5,880 nt of DNA from UBA2128 sp964534955. GTDB lineage: Bacteria; Fidelibacterota; Marinisomatia; Marinisomatales; UBA2128. The position numbers and the translations under genes are program-made. Location: NCBI GenBank assembly GCA_964534955.1, contig CAZHRR010000142.1, positions 1 through 5,880 of the forward strand, read 5' to 3'. Of the stretch, positions 1 through 5,574 are shown piece by piece; the stretch's first letter is position 1; each line of letters starts with the position of its first letter. The notes below the pieces were generated by a model. It saw only the letters and a program-made list of their open reading frames with translations. It did not search any database and was not told the DNA's origin.

Positions 1-1090
1 GTTCTCCCAAGTCTCCCAGCTTGTAGAGATAAGGTGAGTCGAAGTTTCTTTGTAGAGAATCTTTAAGACAGAGTTGTGCTGGGAGATCAAGCCATAATAT
101 GTGTGTTTTAAGATTCGAGTTCTCTAATGCTTTTGCGATATTATGTGCGTGGGGACCTCCTCCTGAAAACTCCAGGATGGTTCCCCTCGATTCTTCACAC
201 CTGGAAATAAAGTAGTTCCAAGCACGGTATTCTCCCGAGACAGTGTCATCTCCTAACTGTCTCCTACATTCGTCAATTTCGACAAAATCGTATCCAAGAC
301 GAGATTGTATTTTCCTTCCAATGGTTGTTTTGCCCGAGCTGATATTGCCAATAAGTAGGAGTTTCAGCTCATCATTTCTTGTTTGATCACTGATTATTTC
401 CTTGATTTCGCCATTTGGTTTTATTCTTATTTTGGTACCATCAAGTTTTTCGCAATAGGCGTATCCATTGTAGAAAGGTTCAACAAGTTTGTATCGTTGG
501 GAATAAAGAGGGATTCCTGTTTTATCTATATGACACCATCCAAAGGTATCTTTTGCGGTTGCATATCCTTTATGGTACACACCGAGGTCTTCGAAGTAAA
601 CCTCGTGGAGTAAATGGCCTACTGCATCGATATGTGTACATCCTTGATTGTTTTTTACTACAGCGTATCCTTCTCTATAATCGCCGGCATAGAGATACTT
701 TTCATCATAAGCGCAGTCTCCATCAAGATTAATGTGGAAATATTGTGCTTTCCAGTCACGTACGGTACATAATTCGTTTTGATAATTACCACACCAAGAA
801 TAAGTTGTGTCATAGAGTCTTTGACCATCGGGATGAATGTGGAACCAATCCTCGTTTAATCTTACAGCAGCTCTTCTGTTGTAGTATCCAAAGGCTTCGT
901 CATAGACGTGTTTGTATGCAGGTTTTCCATCAGGGGTGATATGATACCATTTTCCATCTAGGCATACTGGCGCTAATCCTGGTTCATGGAATGAAAGCAC
1001 CGCTTCGAAGCGATTTTCATAAAGTGATCCATTCTTGGTGATGTGATGGGTCCCCCATCTAGAGGGTCGGGATTCTTGCCATGTATTCAA
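1..1090 (-). CDS. WG-repeat protein fused to a P-loop (shikimate/gluconate kinase-like) domain, 3' end outside window
   Basis: The frame is open for 363 codons with no stop before the window edge, so the C-terminus is missing. Residues 14-218 are six tandem repeats of about 34 residues with the pattern W-x-H-I-x-x-x-G-x-x-L-Y, ending in G-Y-A-x-V, plus a partial seventh at about 219-229; this is the WG (KWG-type) beta repeat. A P-loop NTPase follows: Walker A GNISSGKT at 248-255, VEID at 270-273, and SGGG at 309-312 resembling the GGG motif of shikimate kinase. I infer a small-molecule kinase whose substrate is unknown, with the repeats as a binding or scaffold module. The start is TTG at 1090. 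An in-frame TAA lies a few codons upstream with no ATG or GTG between, and AGGAG sits 8 bases before the TTG. The TTG overlaps the TGA of the radical SAM gene (TTGA). The domain calls are firm; the function is not. Confidence 0.88.
   Translation of the reverse strand, partial: MNTWQESRPSRWGTHHITKNGSLYENRFEAVLSFHEPGLAPVCLDGKWYHITPDGKPAYKHVYDEAFGYYNRRAAVRLNEDWFHIHPDGQRLYDTTYSWCGNYQNELCTVRDWKAQYFHINLDGDCAYDEKYLYAGDYREGYAVVKNNQGCTHIDAVGHLLHEVYFEDLGVYHKGYATAKDTFGWCHIDKTGIPLYSQRYKLVEPFYNGYAYCEKLDGTKIRIKPNGEIKEIISDQTRNDELKLLLIGNISSGKTTIGRKIQSRLGYDFVEIDECRRQLGDDTVSGEYRAWNYFISRCEESRGTILEFSGGGPHAHNIAKALENSNLKTHILWLDLPAQLCLKDSLQRNFDSPYLYKLGDLGE
437..1051 (-). repeat. Six tandem WG-type repeats (protein level)
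   Basis: Translated residues 14-218 divide into units of 34, 34, 35, 34, 34 and 34 residues. Each opens with an aromatic (or T/C) residue, x, then H-I, followed by a D/N-G or similar turn. Several end in G-Y-A, seen clearly at 141-143, 175-177 and 209-211. The DNA copies have diverged, so this is a protein repeat and not a recent DNA duplication. A degenerate seventh unit leads into the kinase-like domain. Confidence 0.85.
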
Positions 1091-2088
1091 TTGATCAACT
1101 CCTTTGGTCTCCTCATATTACATTTCATACAAAGAGGGTTGCTTCCTTGACTTTCGATTAACCCAATGTATTTTTCACTTTCCCAAGCTTTGCGCAAATC
1201 TCCAGTAGTTCTTACAAAACCAAACAGACCATGTGCTTTTCTTTCTGCGTCAGGTGCACAACAAGGGTCAATTCTTCCTTCAGCGTTTATCCAGAGTTCA
1301 TTACCAAGGAAAGGACATACCCATTCAGCGGGAAGCCCAACTCCTAGTTGCTCAGGAAGAGGCGTGAAATTTTCTAAGATAATATTTGAACCCAGAGATT
1401 CTTTGATTTCCCAGCATTCATTCACTGTTTCATTCCAAAGCTTCCTCAGATGTCTACTACTTCTCAAGTCTTCGTTTCTCAACTCTGGATAGTGAACCCA
1501 AATATGATGCCCTTTAACACGATCTACACCAAACTTAATTGCCAATTTGACTATTCCAGGAATCTCTGTTAGGTTTCTTTTCATGAAAGTACATTGAAGT
1601 GTCACCGTACACTTTTCGGGATTAATCTCATTCTTGGCGTCTATGAAAGTGTAAAGGTCTTGGACTCGTTTTTCATATCTTGATCCTTGCATTATTGATT
1701 CCTGAATTGTAGGTGAGACTCCGTTCCACGATATTTTCACATCGGATAAAACTGGGCAAAGAAGTTCTGCCCATTCGGTTACGGTTTTTCCTGGCCAGGT
1801 TCCATTGGTTGTTAGGTTGAGTTTGAGATTTTTTTCTCTGCACAATTTAATTATTTTGTCAAAATCGCTATAGAGTAAAGGTTCACCCATCGTGGAGGGT
1901 ATAATTTCGCGGAGTCCAAGGGGAATGGCGTCATTTACGGCTGTTTCGATTATTTCGTATCTCATTCTTCTAGGTTTACTAGTACCCGGATCGGCATATT
2001 TGCTAAATCTCTCACACATTATACAACTCATATTACAGTCGTCGGGGTTTGTGTCAAACGTTATTCGCCAAGGGCCTGGAAGCTTCAT
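1087..2088 (-). CDS. Radical SAM/SPASM domain protein
   Basis: This 333-residue protein carries the radical SAM cluster motif C18-X3-C22-X2-C25, which binds the [4Fe-4S] that cleaves S-adenosylmethionine. MGEP (67-70) and LTTNG (92-96) fit the SAM-binding strands of the TIM-barrel. The C-terminus is a SPASM-type auxiliary cluster region: C258, a short strand with INAEG, the C276-C277 pair, then C320-X2-C323. Members of this class modify peptides, proteins or sugars and alcohols. No precursor-peptide gene is visible nearby and the neighbours are sugar genes, so a sugar or glycan-linked substrate is a reasonable inference only. GGAGG lies 6 bases before the ATG, and the start overlaps the glycosyltransferase stop as ATGA. 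The last bases overlap the TTG start of the WG-repeat gene. The protein looks complete and intact. Confidence 0.93.
   Translation of the reverse strand: MKLPGPWRITFDTNPDDCNMSCIMCERFSKYADPGTSKPRRMRYEIIETAVNDAIPLGLREIIPSTMGEPLLYSDFDKIIKLCREKNLKLNLTTNGTWPGKTVTEWAELLCPVLSDVKISWNGVSPTIQESIMQGSRYEKRVQDLYTFIDAKNEINPEKCTVTLQCTFMKRNLTEIPGIVKLAIKFGVDRVKGHHIWVHYPELRNEDLRSSRHLRKLWNETVNECWEIKESLGSNIILENFTPLPEQLGVGLPAEWVCPFLGNELWINAEGRIDPCCAPDAERKAHGLFGFVRTTGDLRKAWESEKYIGLIESQGSNPLCMKCNMRRPKELIN
1099..1103 (-). promoter_or_regulatory. Ribosome binding site that fixes the TTG start of the WG-repeat gene
   Basis: AGGAG lies on the minus strand inside the last codons of the radical SAM gene, 8 bases before the TTG at 1090-1088. 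No ATG or GTG lies between the upstream in-frame stop and this TTG, so the site decides the start. Confidence 0.75.
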
Positions 2089-3380
2089 TTAATACCTCCA
2101 TGCAATTCGAATAATTTCTCAAGCTTCTGGATGTGATTGGTTATGCTATGGATTTCACCAGTTGTTGATCCAAGATAACCTCGTTTTGAAACCTGAACAA
2201 GAGCTTCAGGGTTATCTATTGCGTTTTGCATAGCGTCGGCAAGGCTTTCTTCAGACCTATGTTTAAAGTTCCAACCGTTAACGCCATGTTTAACTAGCTC
2301 CTTCATTCCACCCTTGTCGGATGTAATTACAGGGACCTTTGCTTGGAGAGCTTCCTGAATAACCAGGGGGGAGTTCTCGTCCCAGATGGATGGAACCACG
2401 ATGGAGTCGACTTTATTGAAGACTTTTGTGATTATGTCTTTGTTTTGGTATTCAGGTAGCCATTCGATTTTTTCTGCTCGGTCATGTGGGATTGTGTTTG
2501 ATATTCGTTTTAGGGCGGGATAGTCTTGTTTGTTTGGTCGTCCCCAGATTCTTAGTCTTGCTTCTCCTGTTGTGCGTCCAAAGGCTTTGATTAGAAGGTC
2601 GATTCCCTTTGCGGATACTATTCGTCCGATATAACCGAAGGTATGACCACTTTCATTTTCACGAGACCTGTCTTCTAGTCTAGATAAATCAAAACCGTAT
2701 GGTTCATAGATTACTTTCTCGGGTTGAAGGTTTAGTTCAGTTATTAGTCTATTTCTGAGGTGATGAGAAGGGCTTATGAATAAATCAACTAGTTTGGTGA
2801 GTCTTTTTATCTCCTTCATACGGGTGTTGACCCATTTTGTCCAGTAGAGGTGGTCTTCCGTTGTATTTACTCCACCCCATATTCTTGACATACAGTGGTT
2901 TGAGCATCTCTCGTCTTCTTGTCCAGGACATTCGGGGTACACTTGGGGTTCACCTAAAGCCATTTGTATGAATTGTCCTCTTGGACATGCTAACCAGTAA
3001 TCGTGAAGGGTAAAAATAATGGGTATCTGTTCATCGTGTGCTACTTGTAGAATGCCTACTGATAGATGGTTAAGGTGATTTATGTGAACGATTTCTGGTT
3101 TGAATTCTTTTAATACAGTTTTGAAGGCTTGATCCATGGCTTTGTGCTGATATCGGTCTCTACTTCGGGCATGATTTGCCAGAAAAACTGTAATAGTTTC
3201 GTTTAGTTCATCTGGTTCTTGTGATATAGTGAAATCGGGGCGGTATGGGTCCTCCTCACGGGTAAATACAGCAACAATGTGTCCTCTTGACGCTAGACCT
3301 AATGCGGTTGTTTGTGTGTAAATCTCTGAACCAGCATTATACCTTGGAGGATATCCATGATTAACTTCAAGAATCCTCAT
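2085..3380 (-). CDS. GT4-family glycosyltransferase (GT-B fold)
   Basis: This 431-residue protein has the standard two-domain GT-B layout. The N-terminal acceptor domain begins with a Rossmann strand and a glycine-containing loop (G9-Y10-P11-P12 and AGSE at 16-19). The C-terminal nucleotide-sugar-binding domain begins near GYIGRI (249-254) with the usual SAKG turn. The EX7E signature of retaining GT4 enzymes is E335 to E343, followed by the expected PVITSDKGG segment near 350-358. It should transfer a sugar from a nucleotide donor to a growing glycan or lipid carrier at the cytoplasmic face. No membrane segment is evident. A cysteine cluster (C132, C151, C159, C163) follows HDYWLACPRG, as in a subset of GT4 proteins, and may bind a metal. 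AAGGAGG lies 6 bases before the ATG and overlaps the end of the epimerase gene, one base apart (TAA-C-ATG). Donor and acceptor are unknown. Confidence 0.93.
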   Translation of the reverse strand: MRILEVNHGYPPRYNAGSEIYTQTTALGLASRGHIVAVFTREEDPYRPDFTISQEPDELNETITVFLANHARSRDRYQHKAMDQAFKTVLKEFKPEIVHINHLNHLSVGILQVAHDEQIPIIFTLHDYWLACPRGQFIQMALGEPQVYPECPGQEDERCSNHCMSRIWGGVNTTEDHLYWTKWVNTRMKEIKRLTKLVDLFISPSHHLRNRLITELNLQPEKVIYEPYGFDLSRLEDRSRENESGHTFGYIGRIVSAKGIDLLIKAFGRTTGEARLRIWGRPNKQDYPALKRISNTIPHDRAEKIEWLPEYQNKDIITKVFNKVDSIVVPSIWDENSPLVIQEALQAKVPVITSDKGGMKELVKHGVNGWNFKHRSEESLADAMQNAIDNPEALVQVSKRGYLGSTTGEIHSITNHIQKLEKLFELHGGIK

Positions 3381-3381
3381 G

Positions 3382-4296
3382 TTAGACCTCCTTAGAGGCT
3401 AGATAATCTTCATAAAGTAGTTGGAGTCCTTTGAGCAGACTTGTCTGACACTGGTAGCCTAGTACTTTCTTTAGATGGCTAGAATCACCTATGTATTGTC
3501 CTACATCGTAGTCTCGTTTGATTCCTGGAACCGTTGTTACCTCTTTTCCAGTTACACCTGCTACTATATTTACGAGTTCAGTTAGGCTCGTACCTATGCC
3601 AGGTGAAACATTGAATGTAGTACACCCTTGAATACGATCGTTAATGAGCGCTTCGGCACCTCGAACCGTGGCCTCCGCAACGTCCTGAACGTAGGTGAAA
3701 TCGAAGACATGATTAGGACAGTCTACTCTCAATGGTTGATCAAGGAGGGCTCCTCTCATGAAGGCAGGGATCACCCTGGTCTTGTGATCATACACGGATC
3801 CGTAAACGTTTGAGTACCTGAATATTATAGAATTAATTCCGCGCGAACTTCTCAGGTTGTTCTCAGTATGGACTTTTGTTTCCCCATATACGTTGATTGC
3901 ATTCACAGGATGAGTTTCATAAACGGGTATGGTTTCTGGTTCTCCGTAGATTTCCCGACTGCTTCCGTATATCACCCAAGGATGGAGAGAAGACTCTGTA
4001 GCAGCTTTGAAGATGTTCTCCGATCCATAGATATTGGTTTTCCTACAAAGACTAGGATACTTCTCTCCGTCTATTACTCGGGAGATGGCTGCGAGGTGGA
4101 TGACCCCCTGTACATCCTTAATGGCTTTCTTAACCTCGTTTGGATCGTTTATATCAGTAAACTGGGGTTGAAAATCCGGGTCGGGAGACTGCCTGAGGTC
4201 CATTGTTATTGGCTCAAAGCCTCTTTCGAACATTTTCCGACAAACTGAGGTTCCAATTAAACCACTGCTCCCCGTGATGAGAATTTTCATTTTCAT
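3382..4296 (-). CDS. NAD-dependent nucleotide-sugar epimerase/dehydratase (extended SDR)
   Basis: This 304-residue protein has the length and motifs of the GalE-like extended short-chain dehydrogenases. The NAD-binding G-x-x-G-x-x-G is G9, G12, G15, with acidic D33 at the end of the second strand. HLAA is at 67-70. The catalytic set is S112/S113 in YGSSREIYGEP, Y137 and K141 (YxxxK). FRYSNVYG (159-166) and FDFTYVQDVAEA (198-209) are typical of nucleotide-sugar epimerases. It probably epimerises or dehydrates a UDP- or dTDP-sugar; with a UDP-sugar dehydrogenase upstream, a UDP-glucuronate 4-epimerase is one option, but specificity cannot be read. The ATG at 4296 overlaps the nuclease stop (ATGA). 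A second in-frame ATG at 4290 is also possible: GGAGG is 4 bases from the first and 10 from the second. Confidence 0.92.
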   Translation of the reverse strand: MKMKILITGSSGLIGTSVCRKMFERGFEPITMDLRQSPDPDFQPQFTDINDPNEVKKAIKDVQGVIHLAAISRVIDGEKYPSLCRKTNIYGSENIFKAATESSLHPWVIYGSSREIYGEPETIPVYETHPVNAINVYGETKVHTENNLRSSRGINSIIFRYSNVYGSVYDHKTRVIPAFMRGALLDQPLRVDCPNHVFDFTYVQDVAEATVRGAEALINDRIQGCTTFNVSPGIGTSLTELVNIVAGVTGKEVTTVPGIKRDYDVGQYIGDSSHLKKVLGYQCQTSLLKGLQLLYEDYLASKEV

Positions 4297-4763
4297 TCAG
4301 CCTCCATTGTGAGTTGAGGGGGCGAGTTGCGCAGGTCTGTCGAAGCTCGATTTAGTATCTGCTCGGATTTTTCGCTCAGAAGTAGAGTGTCGTTTATTAT
4401 TTCATAATCGAGAAGGTGAGTCCTCGCCCATGTCTCGTGTTTGGGTGTCCACCAGTTCTTTTTCCTATGATCTCGTAGTTTGTCGTTTGTAAGAAGATAG
4501 GAGTCGTTTTTTACACAGTAATTTATCATATAGAAGTCGTCGTCTTTATTTACAAAGACCATCTTATCTTCACGAACTAGCTTGTCCAGGCGCGCGCGCA
4601 TTACCCTTTCTTTATTCTGGTTCCAATAGCTCGGTAAGACCGCTTTTACACAGTCTGCTTTTGGATCGAGTTGACCGATAGCAATCTCGATCCTTTTGAC
4701 ACTACGCTTTTTTGTTCCGGTGATGAAGCTTACGTTCGCTCCATCTATGATTATTTCTTTCAT
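4293..4763 (-). CDS. Regnase/Zc3h12a-like NYN (PIN-like) ribonuclease
   Basis: With the ATG at 4763 the protein has 156 residues. It opens with the NYN strand IIIDGANVSF carrying the first catalytic aspartate (D7 from this start). In the middle come VLPSYW and a basic segment, then KDDDF followed by YLLTNDKLRD. The acidic DDD patch and the ND-x-x-R-D motif match the metal-binding residues of the Zc3h12a/Regnase RNase family, which cuts single-stranded RNA loops with Mg2+. All expected acidic residues are present, so it is probably active. A GTG start at 4772 would add three residues (MIK) and overlap the upstream gene by 8 bases. I prefer the ATG, which follows that gene's stop by one base and has a weak GTGAT match to anti-SD 4 bases before it. 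Its RNA target is unknown. The low-complexity tail after about residue 130 is not part of the fold. Confidence 0.82.
   Translation of the reverse strand: MKEIIIDGANVSFITGTKKRSVKRIEIAIGQLDPKADCVKAVLPSYWNQNKERVMRARLDKLVREDKMVFVNKDDDFYMINYCVKNDSYLLTNDKLRDHRKKNWWTPKHETWARTHLLDYEIINDTLLLSEKSEQILNRASTDLRNSPPQLTMEAE
4301..4305 (-). promoter_or_regulatory. Ribosome binding site of the epimerase gene
   Basis: GGAGG on the minus strand lies within the last codons of the nuclease gene. It is 4 bases from the ATG at 4296 and 10 from the ATG at 4290. Both spacings are off the usual optimum, so the start (MKMKIL or MKIL) stays undecided; the difference is two residues. Confidence 0.6.
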
Positions 4764-4764
4764 T

Positions 4765-5517
4765 TTAATCACTTTTTTTCTGGACGCATAATTCGGGATG
4801 TTCCGCTTCGAAGTTGCTGAATCCTCCTTTGAGGTAGAACGCCTGTTTTACACGGTACTTTACCTTGAGGTCAAGAGTAGCTAGCCACCCTCTCATTGAG
4901 TCAGAGTGTCCAAGCCTTCCTTGACTGTATGTTATCCATGTGACATCAGGGTTTTTCTTTACTAACTCTTGGAGTTCTTTGTTGATGTCGGTCTCTTTTC
5001 GGAAATTGTGATAGGGTATGTGGTATGCGTTTTCGATAGTTTCAGCTTGAGCCGCGCCTCGGACGTCCACTATCACGAGTTCTTGGTTATTCTTGATTCC
5101 ATATTCGAGATCATCAGCTGACAGCCCCTCGACTTGAACCTTTGTTTCCCAGGATTCTTTTTCGCAAAGGTAACATTGTCTTTCGTAAGATATCTCGTGT
5201 CGTGCACAGTAATACTCGATAACGTGGCCTTCATGCTCTGAGAGGTCACAGTCTTCGCATAAGGCTTCACCACAAGTTTTACATATTTGGATGAATGGTT
5301 TGTCATGGGTTATACATCGCCTGTAATATTCAGAAGCCGCTCTGAATAGGAGGTCCCAGTCATTTTTTCCGAATTTGGTCATTAACAGAGTCTTCAGGTG
5401 CTCTGATGTATTTTTCGAAGGAAACTGGGTTAAAGAGTAGTTAAAGACTAATTTTACGTCTGGATCGATTGTTAGTGTTGTTCGTTTAGAGGAAGGCTCC
5501 CGAATACTTGAGTCCAT
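4765..5517 (-). CDS. B-box zinc finger protein with C-terminal rhodanese-like domain lacking the catalytic cysteine
   Basis: This 250-residue protein has three parts. Residues 11-50 (TTLTIDPDV, then two likely helices) faintly resemble a ribbon-helix-helix DNA-binding fold; this is weak. Residues 68-98 form a complete B-box: C68-X2-H71-X7-C79-X2-C82-X4-C87-X2-C90-X4-H95-X2-H98. Its first half is repeated with identical spacing at C104-X2-H107-X7-C115-X2-C118. Residues 133-242 are rhodanese-like: VIVDVRG (148-154), a strand and loop WITYSQGRLGHS (194-205), and YLKGGFSNF (228-236). The position that should hold the active-site cysteine is S198, so sulfur transfer is unlikely and a binding role more likely. 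B-boxes are best known from eukaryotic TRIM proteins and are uncommon in prokaryotes. It is the first gene of the run, has no Shine-Dalgarno, and is probably translated from a leaderless message. The nuclease gene follows one base after its stop. Confidence 0.85.
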   Translation of the reverse strand: MDSSIREPSSKRTTLTIDPDVKLVFNYSLTQFPSKNTSEHLKTLLMTKFGKNDWDLLFRAASEYYRRCITHDKPFIQICKTCGEALCEDCDLSEHEGHVIEYYCARHEISYERQCYLCEKESWETKVQVEGLSADDLEYGIKNNQELVIVDVRGAAQAETIENAYHIPYHNFRKETDINKELQELVKKNPDVTWITYSQGRLGHSDSMRGWLATLDLKVKYRVKQAFYLKGGFSNFEAEHPELCVQKKSD

Positions 5518-5537
5518 TGCCTATCAGTTCAAAGGAG

Positions 5538-5549
5538 TTTTATATAAAA
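5538..5549 (-). promoter_or_regulatory. Archaeal TATA-box promoter of the six-gene run
   Basis: TTTTATATAAAA, a perfect 12-base palindrome, is centred about 26 bases before the ATG at 5517. An archaeal TATA box places the transcription start about 25 bases downstream, here at or within a base or two of the ATG, which fits the absence of a Shine-Dalgarno. The bases just upstream (GGTAG) are a poor BRE. Because the box is palindromic it could also bind in the other orientation. A bacterial -10 reading is possible, but no clear -35 is seen. Confidence 0.65.
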
Positions 5550-5554
5550 CTACC

Positions 5555-5574
5555 GAATTCATTTGAATTCATTT
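5555..5574. repeat. Tandem 10-base direct repeat at the 3' end of the dehydrogenase gene
   Basis: GAATTCATTT occurs twice in a row. The first copy carries the dehydrogenase stop codon region and the second encodes the preceding N-E-F-K end. Each unit contains the palindrome GAATTC. It looks like a small local duplication; no regulatory role is evident. Confidence 0.6.

Noticed and set aside
383..939. Three overlapping plus-strand open frames in the left kilobase
   Set aside because: They lie opposite the WG-repeat gene, whose minus-strand frame has clear repeats and a P-loop. The plus-strand products show no recognisable motifs and overlap one another.
437..1051. A DNA repeat array such as CRISPR or a satellite
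   Set aside because: The periodicity is at protein level only. The DNA units have diverged, and there are no uniform repeats with unique spacers.
1166..1492. Plus-strand open frame opposite the radical SAM gene
   Set aside because: The minus-strand frame carries the SPASM cysteines here; the plus-strand product has no family features or start signal.
3628..4248. Two plus-strand open frames opposite the epimerase gene
   Set aside because: The epimerase motifs on the minus strand explain the region fully, so these are shadow frames.
5073..5306. A second minus-strand open frame inside the B-box gene
   Set aside because: It is in another frame over the zinc-finger coding sequence, and the B-box spacing in the main frame is too exact to be chance.
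5555..5570. An operator made of two GAATTC palindromes
   Set aside because: The sites form part of a simple tandem duplication over coding sequence, and nothing else supports protein binding.
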